From: Fibrobacter sp.
GTDB taxonomy: Bacteria; Fibrobacterota; Fibrobacteria; Fibrobacterales; Fibrobacteraceae
Reading direction: 5' to 3'
Assembly (NCBI GenBank): GCA_017503015.1
Contig: JAFVTX010000047.1
Span: forward strand, 1-64,000
DNA length: 64,000 bases
Positions within the stretch are counted from its first letter, which is position 1, and every line of letters begins with the position of its first letter. The notes under the pieces were generated by a model, which saw only the letters and a program-made list of their open reading frames with translations, had not been told where the DNA came from and did no database searches. Made by a program: the position numbers and the translations under genes. This document shows, one piece after another, positions 41,483-49,031 of this stretch.

Positions 41483-42739
41483 CTAGATGGTTTCCGCGAG
41501 CTTTTGCATCTTCTCGAAATCGTGGGTAGGATTGTCGACCACTTCGGGGATGCCGAAAGCATCCTCTTTCAGCGTGAGGCCGTACAGCCCGATATCATCG
41601 GCAAGTTTCGTTCCTTCGTAAACCTGCAAGGGAAACGCCCCCACCTTCCCGACCCCATAGCTCTTGATAATCCCAATATCGCGAGCGAAGGAATCGTAAG
41701 TTTGCAACGGAAGCCCGTAAATCAGGGTGACCATCGTCGCGACGCCAAGTTCCCTACAACGGTCCAGTTTCTCCCGAAGTTGCGCTTCGGTCTTGTGGCC
41801 ACCACGCTGAATAGTCTTGAGCACCGTCGGATCAAGGCTCTGCACGCCTATTTCGAAACTCACGTTCGAGTTCAGCGAAGCCTCTTCCATAAAGCGCTCT
41901 GTCAACAGTTCCGGGCGAATCTGCAGCGTAACCTTTCCAGTGAAACCGACCTTGCGGATCAGCTTTAGGTACTGTTCCCCGTGCCCTTCATAATCGTTGA
42001 AGAGCGGGTCCAGAACATTCAACTTTTTCACGCCGCGTTCCTTGAACAACTTGAGTTCGTCAAGATGACGCTCGTAATTGTCGATGCGGTACACCTTGCC
42101 CGAAAGCGTATCGCGATGCTTGCAGAAGGAACAGCGGAAAGAACACCCGCGGCGGGTTTCTGCCCGCACGGTATTGACGCCACCTTCAAGGGATATGGCG
42201 CCCGAAAGATACGGAGATACGAGTTCCCCGAACCTGGGTAAATCCATCACGCGGGCAACCCCCTGGTTGATATAGTGGCGCAAGTTCGCGAATATCTTTT
42301 CGCCGTAGCTGAGCGTAAACATATCCGCGAACGGAAAACGCCTGCGGAGTTCCTCTTCACTCCCAAAAATGGAGGCTCCCCCCAGCATAATGAAGATGTT
42401 CGGAACGCGTCGGCGAAGTTCCGCGCCAGCGAGCGCAACCATCTTCTCGCACCAGCCGAAAACGCTGAATGCGATTACGTTATACCCACCGATAAGCGCC
42501 CTAGTGACAACCTCGCTTGCCACGAGATTCCAGTCGATATTGAAATCGCCGTTCAATTTTTGAAAGCGATTCAAATCGCTAGTAAACACATCAAGCGTAT
42601 CGCCCGCATTAGCCGGGCTATTCCGGAACGCGGAGACAAGGCAACTCGCGCCATAAGCGTCGTGCGGCTCGTTTTTGCGGCAGAAATTGCTGCCTACGAG
42701 CAATACGCGAAGCGGAGTATGAAGGAATGGGGGAGTCAT
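41483..42739 (-). CDS. B12-binding-type radical SAM protein
   Basis: A 418-residue protein. The N-terminal part (about 8-150) resembles the Rossmann-like cobalamin-binding domain of B12-radical SAM enzymes (LRVLLVGSNFC, VIAFSVFGWCEKMVALA, IFIMLGGASIFGSE). The radical SAM core follows with the 4Fe-4S cluster motif C199-x3-C203-x2-C206 (CSFRCSFC). The TIM-barrel segments KLNVLDPLFNDYEGHGEQY, FEIGVQSLDPTVLKTIQRGG and TLIYGLPLQTYDSF are typical of this group. No DxHxxG B12 signature is evident, so cobalamin binding is uncertain. The 86-codon gene 10 bp upstream is in the same operon and may be functionally linked. Substrate unknown. Confidence 0.88.
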   Translation of the reverse strand: MTPPFLHTPLRVLLVGSNFCRKNEPHDAYGASCLVSAFRNSPANAGDTLDVFTSDLNRFQKLNGDFNIDWNLVASEVVTRALIGGYNVIAFSVFGWCEKMVALAGAELRRRVPNIFIMLGGASIFGSEEELRRRFPFADMFTLSYGEKIFANLRHYINQGVARVMDLPRFGELVSPYLSGAISLEGGVNTVRAETRRGCSFRCSFCKHRDTLSGKVYRIDNYERHLDELKLFKERGVKKLNVLDPLFNDYEGHGEQYLKLIRKVGFTGKVTLQIRPELLTERFMEEASLNSNVSFEIGVQSLDPTVLKTIQRGGHKTEAQLREKLDRCRELGVATMVTLIYGLPLQTYDSFARDIGIIKSYGVGKVGAFPLQVYEGTKLADDIGLYGLTLKEDAFGIPEVVDNPTHDFEKMQKLAETI

Positions 42740-42748
42740 GGGGACCTC

Positions 42749-43009
42749 CTACCACGGGTAAACGTTGCTAGTGATATGCCAACCGAGCTTTTCGGGGCAC
42801 TCATAGATTTTAAGCCACCTTTGAGTTACATCCATCCTCGCCGATGCGCTGTAATTTGCCTCGCTAAATGTTGCATAGAGCTTCTTGAGACGCCCCCGCT
42901 TGTCGCGGCAATCACAGCGACGCTCTGCAACGGGAGCATGGCTAACCCTGCGCAGACGCTTCATCAGGGTGGCGGTAGGGATGGAGGAGAGGGTCTTGGT
43001 AATAGTCAT
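42749..43009 (-). CDS. Small protein (86 residues) upstream of the radical SAM gene
   Basis: The ATG at 43009 is preferred because AAAGGACGAAAA precedes it; the frame is open 32 codons further up without signals. The product is basic, with a CDC motif (RRCDCRDKRGRLKK) and an ending YECPEKLGWHITSNVYPW that recalls the widespread small-protein ending Y-x-CP-x-C-x-GWHLT. The 10-bp gap to the radical SAM gene indicates co-transcription. It could be a zinc-binding accessory protein or, less likely, a modified peptide substrate. No family was firmly recognised. Confidence 0.62.
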   Translation of the reverse strand: MTITKTLSSIPTATLMKRLRRVSHAPVAERRCDCRDKRGRLKKLYATFSEANYSASARMDVTQRWLKIYECPEKLGWHITSNVYPW

Positions 43010-43195
43010 TTTTTCGTCCTTTGTTGAGGTGTACGATGTGATTACGGCATTATTTCCGCGTTCTAATGAAAAATTAAGTGGCGCGAAAGGGACAAAAAGG
43101 GACAAACCCTTGGACCAAAAATGGCGATTTAAACCAAATTTCGCTATTTTTTTTCTTTTTTTTTACGAAAAAAAATTCCTGGGAATTTTTTTGTT

Positions 43196-43201
43196 TATAT
43201 T
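43196..43201 (+). promoter_or_regulatory. TATATT -10 element, leaderless-type promoter
   Basis: TATATT, 6 nt (aaagac), ATG at 43208. A short AT-rich palindrome (43171-43190) precedes it. Confidence 0.52.
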
Positions 43202-43207
43202 AAAGAC

Positions 43208-43630
43208 ATGAAAAAACTGCTTTTTTCCCTTTCTCTTCTCTTTTTCGTCTGCAGCTGCGGTTCCGACGCTGCAGATAACGCTTCCACCAAACAGGCCGCC
43301 GAATGTAACTGCGATTGCGACAAGGCAGCGGACACTCCCGAAATCAAGAAGGACGAGTCTAAGTTGGGCAAGTTCCTCAAAGAAGGCGCCAAGTTGGGCG
43401 TCGCTGCAGCAGCCGGTGCCGCTGTCGCAAACAAGATGCATTGTGAACGTTTTGATATCGAAGTGGAATACCTCATGCTGGATGCATGCCTCAACAGCTG
43501 TTCGGGTGTAGCCGACAGGGCCTCCCGCATCAGCAAATGCGCTCGTGCCATTCAAGACATGGAATGTTCTGAGGGCCTCTCGCGCGGGGAAATCAGCCAA
43601 CGCGTGAATAACAGCTGCCCCTTGCAGTAA
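43208..43630 (+). CDS. Small cysteine-rich lipoprotein of unknown function
   Basis: A 140-residue predicted lipoprotein. The signal peptide MKKLLFSLSLLFFVCSC ends in a lipobox-like FVCSC. The mature part has a CNCDCD cluster, an acidic/basic stretch (TPEIKKDESKLGKFLKEG) and a small-residue segment KLGVAAAAGAAVANKM that could insert into a membrane as a glycine/alanine zipper. Four to six further cysteines follow (DACLNSC, KCARAI, MECSEG, NSCPLQ), suggesting disulfides in the periplasm or at the surface. The next gene starts at the very next base, so the two are an operon. Confidence 0.72.
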   Translation: MKKLLFSLSLLFFVCSCGSDAADNASTKQAAECNCDCDKAADTPEIKKDESKLGKFLKEGAKLGVAAAAGAAVANKMHCERFDIEVEYLMLDACLNSCSGVADRASRISKCARAIQDMECSEGLSRGEISQRVNNSCPLQ

Positions 43631-44086
43631 ATGAAAGAAAAGCCCAGACTCACTCCAGAAGAAGAAATGCTTGCCGCCGAGTGGCGGGAAGTCCGAAACG
43701 AGCTTTTCTCTATGTTCAAGGAAAAGCAGTTGGACTTTCGCAAAGCGGCAGAACGTTACGAGATTGAATTGCATGAGGACGACTTCGATTATGAATTCAA
43801 TTATGAAAGAGTGAAGAAGTTCTGGAAGAAGCTGCCCAAGCTCGGCGCCTCCGCAGAAGAACTGAAGGATGACCATCCCGAGAAGGCGCGGCTTTCCCGC
43901 GCCCTGGAATACCTGAAGGCCGTTCGCACATTTCTCCTTGAAAAAGGCGGGCTTGTCGTTGGCAAGAAAGACAACGATTCCAAGCGTCGCCTCATCAAAG
44001 CCAGGGGAATTGATTTCTGGAATTCCTTCCATAAGCAGGTTATCAAACGAGTCGAGGACGAAGAAGCTGCTGAAGAGCAAAAGTGA
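43631..44086 (+). CDS. Charged cytoplasmic protein of unknown function
   Basis: A 151-residue protein starting immediately after the stop of the lipoprotein gene. It is rich in Glu and Lys, with predicted long helices (PEEEMLAAEWREVRNELFSMF, AERYEIELHEDDFDYEFNYE, quoted in parts) and an acidic end (RVEDEEAAEEQK). No signal peptide, membrane segment or known motif was seen. The tail-to-head arrangement suggests translational coupling with the upstream lipoprotein. Function unknown. Confidence 0.68.
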   Translation: MKEKPRLTPEEEMLAAEWREVRNELFSMFKEKQLDFRKAAERYEIELHEDDFDYEFNYERVKKFWKKLPKLGASAEELKDDHPEKARLSRALEYLKAVRTFLLEKGGLVVGKKDNDSKRRLIKARGIDFWNSFHKQVIKRVEDEEAAEEQK

Positions 44087-44106
44087 TGTTCTCAGAGCAA
44101 ACGTCC

Positions 44107-44493
44107 TTAATCATCGTCGTCATACACAGGAATGTGGCCTATCCAACCACAGTAGGGACACCATACATTACCTTCGGAATCTGACGAAGCAACCCACCCG
44201 TGCCATCTGCAAAATTCTCGGTTATTGGATGAAAATCCGATGCCATAAAGTTCTTCTTTTGTCATAAAACTCCTTTTGTATTTTTTGTTGAGGTTTAGGC
44301 TGTAATCCCTTCGAAGGTTCGCAAATGCGCGCGGGTCGCTCGACGTGCAGGGAACGATGAAGAACTTAGTCGCTCCATCAGCAACATGGCGCAAAATGGG
44401 GTGTTTTGCATGCCGAGCCAAGGCCCATCGGCCACTCCTGAGCATAGCGTTGCACATTTCGTTGATTTTGGAGTCATTTGAGATGTTTGACAT
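44107..44493 (-). CDS. HicA-like N-terminal segment joined to a zinc-ribbon C-terminus
   Basis: A 128-codon frame. Residues about 15-65 (SGRWALARHAKHPILRHVADG, FFIVPCTSSDPRAFANLRRDY) recall small HicA-like/phage proteins with a G-W...KH...P-TPSD-RA-x-N-RRDL pattern; the match is from memory and weak. Residues 77-128 contain HGWV and two CxxC-like halves (CRWHGWV...WCPYCGWIGH) that read as a zinc ribbon, then an acidic end. At Met77 (44265) there is a perfect internal RBS (AAAAGGAG, 4-5 nt), so the second half may be a separate 52-residue protein. The RBS for Met1 is AAGGAAC, 6-8 nt before the start. Confidence 0.6.
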   Translation of the reverse strand: MSNISNDSKINEMCNAMLRSGRWALARHAKHPILRHVADGATKFFIVPCTSSDPRAFANLRRDYSLNLNKKYKRSFMTKEELYGIGFSSNNREFCRWHGWVASSDSEGNVWCPYCGWIGHIPVYDDDD

Positions 44494-44552
44494 GGTTAGG
44501 TTCCTTTTTGGAAGAGTTTTTGCCTTTTCGGCTACCCATAAAACAAAAAAAA

Positions 44553-44575
44553 TCCCCCTGGAATTACCAAGGGGA
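44553..44575 (-). terminator. Terminator of the 780-residue protein gene
   Basis: Stem TCCCC-x-TGG / CCA-x-GGGGA with one mismatch and loop AATTA. On the minus strand TTTTTTTTGTTTT follows. Confidence 0.7.
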
Positions 44576-44595
44576 AATTGAAAAACGTTTTTGTC

Positions 44596-46938
44596 TTATT
44601 TTAGTAATGAAGCTAAATACTTCAAAATTAGCTTTTGTTCATTTTCGGAAGGGTATCTTATGCATTGTGGATTTCTCATTTGCCATTGCCACATGGCTTC
44701 TGCAAAGTAGGACTTTTTCATTTTTTCCCAATGGTCATTATATTCTGCGATAAGATAGGTACAGAGACGTTTTACGCATTTTAGCCAGCCCATCTCAATT
44801 GCAAAAAGAGTGCAATCATATAATGGAATAACTCCATTGGGAAAATCATGAGGCTTTTGGGGAATGTCCTTGCAAGGGTCAAAGTGAAGATTGATTAGCA
44901 AATCAATTATTTTAAGCAATTCATTCTCATCAATGAAACTGCAGGAACTATCGAATAAAAATTCGTTTTGCGTTAAGAGTTCATTGTAGAAAAGAGAGAC
45001 TTCTCTTGTGTTGCCATCACCAAAATATTCAGGTGATTTAATAAATTGATTAACTCTATTAACATAAGGGTTTTCATATTTGCATCCGTTATTTTTTGCC
45101 CAGAGTTGTTTATATGTTTCTAGCACCGCTAAAAAATAATTGTTAGAATCATTTTTTACTGTTTCAATATTAAATAAGGGTATGACATCTTCTACGATAG
45201 TGCATTTCCCGATATTGCAAACGGTATATAATAAATTTTGATCATTACGAAATGTTAACTTTGAAACATCAATATCAGCTTCTTTATAGGCTGGCAAAAT
45301 CATCTTGAATATTTTATAGGCGTTTTCAAGTTCTTCTGCGTGAACCTTATTGTAATCATAATATTTTTTGAGAGCCTTTCTCGCGTTTGGAATAATAAAG
45401 TTTATTATATCATCGTTGCTAATATGTTCAAGAGAATGGGGAACTAATACAATGCGCCAAAATCCAATAGGTAGGAACAAGAGCATGTTATTAATGCACC
45501 AATATAGGGTGTTCTTGTTTGAATTCTTGGCTTTAAGCACATTCCCGCCTTTTGCAATTATTTCTTTTACTTTTTCGGGATTGTTGATTTGAGATGCTAT
45601 TTCAATGGCGTAACCGGATGTATTTCCAAAAGAAATGATTTTTTGGTTCAACTTGTTTTCGTCATATTCCAGCGACAATATATGTTTCTTCTTTTCATAA
45701 AAGGAACTAGGTAAAAAGAAGCTGTCACTTTGATTGCAGTATTGTTTTCTTAACGATTCCAATTTTTCAGAGTTGTTGTAAACGAAATTTTCACTGTCGT
45801 CATAACCAGCGATTTCAAGTTCAAGATGAACCAAATATGAGTACTTCAGCAAACTTGTAAACAGTTTGGTTGCCGCTGTTTTGACTTTAGAGTCTGTGGC
45901 GTTGTAGGAAACGAATGCTGAAGCAACAATTAAAGTTCGATACCACAATGTAGATAAATCACTATAGGTATAATTGCCTGTCGATCCTACATAGAAAAAA
46001 ACATATGAAACTTGCCTTGCATAGAAAACGGCTTTTTCGTAGTTCCCTAAGTAAAAGTTATTTTTAAATTCCATATAGAGTAGAACAGGGTAGTCGGTAG
46101 GTGGGGTACATTCTTTTAGGTAATCTATTTCCCGCTCTATTTTTTCTTTTGCATTTTCGTTTTTAGGTCCATCTATCAAATTGACTAATTCTTCAATACG
46201 ATGTGAATAGTGTGATTCTTCTTCTTTTCCTTTTTTTCCATATTTCTCTAAAAGCATTTCATTGCAAGGAAAATGTTTATAACATTTGGTATAAAACCAA
46301 TTTATTAAAAGAGATTCTTTATCTACTATTTTTTCTTTTAAATTAACTTCATTTAAAAATGATAATACGGACTTTATTTTGACAAAATCTGCAGAAGATT
46401 TTTTTGTTTCTTTCCATGCCTTAAAATTCTTTTTTATAACATCCGATTTCAAATGATTTTTTATTAGAGTTTCGTCTAAGCAGCTTATATAGGTAAAAAA
46501 ATCGTTTCCGTCTTCTGAAGCGGGTATATTTCCTAACCATTTCCAATTTGTCGTAGATTCTCTTATGCAATACGCTTTTGCAAAAAAATATCTAAACCAC
46601 TGTCGGATATATGCGTTTTTGGTTGAGCCTGAGGCTGTCGACTTGTTGATTGCGTCAATATACCATGTCAAAATGGAGTCTACAGATTTTGAACATGAGC
46701 CTAAATCAAAGCATTCTATGTATTTTTTTATCGTGTCTCTGTCGAGCGCCTTTTTGTGTTTGCTAGATCTTAGACCATCTCTTATGGCAGAGTATAATTC
46801 TTCGTAATCGGTTCTGTTTACATTTTTCTTCAAAATGAAAAAGTCGTCAAAAGTTAGGGCAAATTCCTCTATTGTTGGGAATCTTTCTTCCAAAGTTAAC
46901 GGTTTTTTGCAAAAATTGTTGTAATTCGCTAAAGTCAT
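44596..46938 (-). CDS. Large AT-rich gene for a 780-residue protein of unknown function
   Basis: A long intact frame with far higher A+T and A/T-ending codons than its neighbours, suggesting recent transfer. The product is mostly helical, rich in Lys/Asn/Tyr, and lacks a signal peptide or membrane helices. A segment near 470-500 (YAIEIASQINNPEKVKEIIAKGGN, quoted in part) resembles an ankyrin repeat, and a similar pattern near the end (LFAIEMGWLKCVKRL) may be another. A repeated YSDL/WYRTLIVASAFV stretch looks like helical-repeat (TPR/ankyrin-type) structure. No catalytic motif was recognised. It has its own terminator. Island position next to a HicA-like gene and a broken gene makes a mobile or defence-related origin possible, but this is inference. 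Confidence 0.75.
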   Translation of the reverse strand: MTLANYNNFCKKPLTLEERFPTIEEFALTFDDFFILKKNVNRTDYEELYSAIRDGLRSSKHKKALDRDTIKKYIECFDLGSCSKSVDSILTWYIDAINKSTASGSTKNAYIRQWFRYFFAKAYCIRESTTNWKWLGNIPASEDGNDFFTYISCLDETLIKNHLKSDVIKKNFKAWKETKKSSADFVKIKSVLSFLNEVNLKEKIVDKESLLINWFYTKCYKHFPCNEMLLEKYGKKGKEEESHYSHRIEELVNLIDGPKNENAKEKIEREIDYLKECTPPTDYPVLLYMEFKNNFYLGNYEKAVFYARQVSYVFFYVGSTGNYTYSDLSTLWYRTLIVASAFVSYNATDSKVKTAATKLFTSLLKYSYLVHLELEIAGYDDSENFVYNNSEKLESLRKQYCNQSDSFFLPSSFYEKKKHILSLEYDENKLNQKIISFGNTSGYAIEIASQINNPEKVKEIIAKGGNVLKAKNSNKNTLYWCINNMLLFLPIGFWRIVLVPHSLEHISNDDIINFIIPNARKALKKYYDYNKVHAEELENAYKIFKMILPAYKEADIDVSKLTFRNDQNLLYTVCNIGKCTIVEDVIPLFNIETVKNDSNNYFLAVLETYKQLWAKNNGCKYENPYVNRVNQFIKSPEYFGDGNTREVSLFYNELLTQNEFLFDSSCSFIDENELLKIIDLLINLHFDPCKDIPQKPHDFPNGVIPLYDCTLFAIEMGWLKCVKRLCTYLIAEYNDHWEKMKKSYFAEAMWQWQMRNPQCIRYPSENEQKLILKYLASLLK

Positions 46939-47139
46939 TATTCATCCTTTTTTATCTAAATATACTTTCAGTGCGTTCAGAATTTTATGGGGGAAAATGC
47001 AGAACGTTTTTTTTTGCATTTTGGAGAGTTTAGTCACATTCGGTTTATCAATTTGGCTCTAGTCAAGTTTTTTTGAAAAAACGCAATTTACAAAAATGGC
47101 TTTTTTTATAAAAAATGATATTCCAGTGATTTTTTTTCT

Positions 47140-47145
47140 TATATT
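47140..47145 (+). promoter_or_regulatory. TATATT -10 element, leaderless-type promoter of a broken gene
   Basis: TATATT, 7 nt, ATG at 47153 of the truncated NYN gene. Confidence 0.48.
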
Positions 47146-47152
47146 CCCTACT

Positions 47153-47308
47153 ATGGACTCAGAAAAGAAAATAGCCCTGATTATCGACTGTGACAACGCC
47201 AAGGCGGACGCCATCTACGGCATTATGGAAGAACTCTCCAAGTTCGGGGAGACGAGCATTCGCAGGGCGTGTGGCAGCTATTCAACATTTTTGTGTAAAA
47301 TTTCATAA
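47153..47308 (+). pseudogene. Truncated NYN-domain (LabA/DUF88-like) gene
   Basis: The first 38 residues (MDSEKKIALIIDCDNAKADA...FGETSIRRA) match the start of NYN/PIN-like RNase proteins, including the first metal-binding Asp in IDCDNA. After RRA the expected Y-G-N-W continuation is lost and the frame closes 13 codons later. About 80 percent of the usual domain is absent. The next gene starts 55 bp further on, so this is a 5' remnant left by a deletion or insertion. Confidence 0.65.
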
Positions 47309-47363
47309 AAAAACACCATCTGTCCGAGTAAAACATATATTAAGAAGAACACCTGGAGATTTT

Positions 47364-49013
47364 ATGAAGTGCGATAACCTCAAGGCCTTCTTGGCTGCCG
47401 TAGCCATTACGTTGTCCGCCTGTGGCGGTGACTCGAGTAGTTCCGCCCCTGAGGGTGGTGAAAGCAGTGCTGCTGAAGAATTGAGTTCGTCAATAGAAGT
47501 CTCATCTACCAGTGAAAACGGTGATTCCGGCTCAGGGGCTAGTGACTCCAGGGTGACAGAGGGTTCGTCTAGTAGCGATAAGTTCACTTCGGCAGGCTCA
47601 GTGAACTTAATGGACACCACCAAAGTCACCTACTCCCTCAAGCCTTTCGTTGGGCCGCTCACGAACCCCCACAAGGGTTTTACGGTGCCTACCGAAGCCG
47701 CATGGACTTTTGATCCCGGCTTTGAATACGGGCCTCACGGCTCCCTGAAAAACGGAGCTTGGAACCTGGTTACCTACGGTTCCGGCTACCAGCAGTGGAA
47801 CAAGCTGAATCCGGCAAAGGGTGTCTACGATTGGAGCGAACTGGAAGAATTGCTGGATGCACTCACTGCGCACAATATGGGTTATGCCCTACGTGTATTC
47901 CCGTATTCGCCTAGCTTTATCAAGGACAACAACACTCCCGAAGAAAACTACGACTGGACTCCGAAATTTGTTTACAATGAATTAGGAGCAAAAAAGATTA
48001 CGGCAACCTACAAGGGGAACGGTTCCAATGCGGTCGTCCCTGTTTGGGATGATCCGAACTATTTGCAGGCCGCAAAGGATTTTGCGACGGCCCTTGCGGC
48101 AAAGTATGATGGCGACCCGCGCATTGAATACATCGACGTGCGTTCTTTCGGCGAATGGGGCGAATGGCATGTCTCGAATCTGGACGGAAGCCACATGCCC
48201 TCGGTGGAAATTCAGAAGGACATGCTGAAGCATTACGCCTCCGTATTCAAGAAAAGCTTGCTGGTGTTGCCTTCCGACGGCTATGGCGATGTCTATACCT
48301 ACGCGCTTAGCCTCGGCATTACCAAACGCGACGACTGCCTTATCGGCATTCCCGGAACCGCAGATTCGCTGGTGCGCGCCTACGAGGCGAACATGCCCAC
48401 CGTTGCCGAAAACTGCGGTGCCTACGCACTCATGCTGGAATATACCGATGTGATTCCTGGCGGCTACCTCAAGTGGACTCCGGAGCGCTGGGTAGATGCC
48501 ATTACTACGGCCCACTTGACCTATTATGTACTGGACCAGGGTTTCGATGATTGCGGGTACCGCTTCTATAACGAAAACAAGGCGCTGGCAGATTCCATGA
48601 CCAAGGTCATCGGCTATAATTTCACAGTGACCCGTGCGGAGTTGTCTACCGTCGCAACGGCCAAAGATACCACAAGCACATTGAACATTACCGTCAAGAA
48701 CACCGGTGTGGCTCCTTGTTTCTTTGATGTCTATATGGTGGCGGAATTCGTGGACACTACGGGCAATACCCTCGCACAAATCGGTGAGACCGTCCGCATT
48801 CCCAAGGGGACCTTCAAGGATGCCACTTCGCAGGATTTCTCCTTCACGCATAAAGTTGCTGCAGGTGCGGCGAATTTCGCGACCCGTCCAGGCGTTTCCG
48901 TGGCACTATCCCTCTACGAAAGCGAAACTGCCTTCAAGAGCGGCAAGAATCCCACCGTCCGTTTTGACAATGACGGCCTCCAAGGAAACAATAAATTACT
49001 ACTGAAACCGTAG
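47364..49013 (+). CDS. Lipoprotein with DUF4832-like (GH-type) domain
   Basis: A 549-residue predicted lipoprotein (RBS TGGAG, signal ending in SACGG, Cys20). A Ser-rich linker (about 22-80) leads to a TIM-barrel-like region (about 85-400): LTNPHKGFTV, WNKLNPAKGVYDWSELEELLDAL, LRVFPYSPSF, DPRIEYIDVRSFGEWGEWH and the strand ALMLEYTDVIPGG. NP-x-KGF and GEWGEW are typical of the DUF4832/DUF4874 group, which resembles GH42/GH39 barrels; the Glu residues of GEWGEW are catalytic candidates. A beta-sandwich (about 415-540) ends the protein. Probably a surface glycosidase-like protein of unknown substrate. Confidence 0.83.
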   Translation: MKCDNLKAFLAAVAITLSACGGDSSSSAPEGGESSAAEELSSSIEVSSTSENGDSGSGASDSRVTEGSSSSDKFTSAGSVNLMDTTKVTYSLKPFVGPLTNPHKGFTVPTEAAWTFDPGFEYGPHGSLKNGAWNLVTYGSGYQQWNKLNPAKGVYDWSELEELLDALTAHNMGYALRVFPYSPSFIKDNNTPEENYDWTPKFVYNELGAKKITATYKGNGSNAVVPVWDDPNYLQAAKDFATALAAKYDGDPRIEYIDVRSFGEWGEWHVSNLDGSHMPSVEIQKDMLKHYASVFKKSLLVLPSDGYGDVYTYALSLGITKRDDCLIGIPGTADSLVRAYEANMPTVAENCGAYALMLEYTDVIPGGYLKWTPERWVDAITTAHLTYYVLDQGFDDCGYRFYNENKALADSMTKVIGYNFTVTRAELSTVATAKDTTSTLNITVKNTGVAPCFFDVYMVAEFVDTTGNTLAQIGETVRIPKGTFKDATSQDFSFTHKVAAGAANFATRPGVSVALSLYESETAFKSGKNPTVRFDNDGLQGNNKLLLKP

Positions 49014-49031
49014 GATTACTAACTTTACCCT

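Noticed and set aside
43171-43190. Terminator-like palindrome AAAAATTCC-TG-GGAATTTTT
   Set aside because: The loop is too tight and the stem almost all A-T; more likely promoter-region AT richness before the lipoprotein gene.
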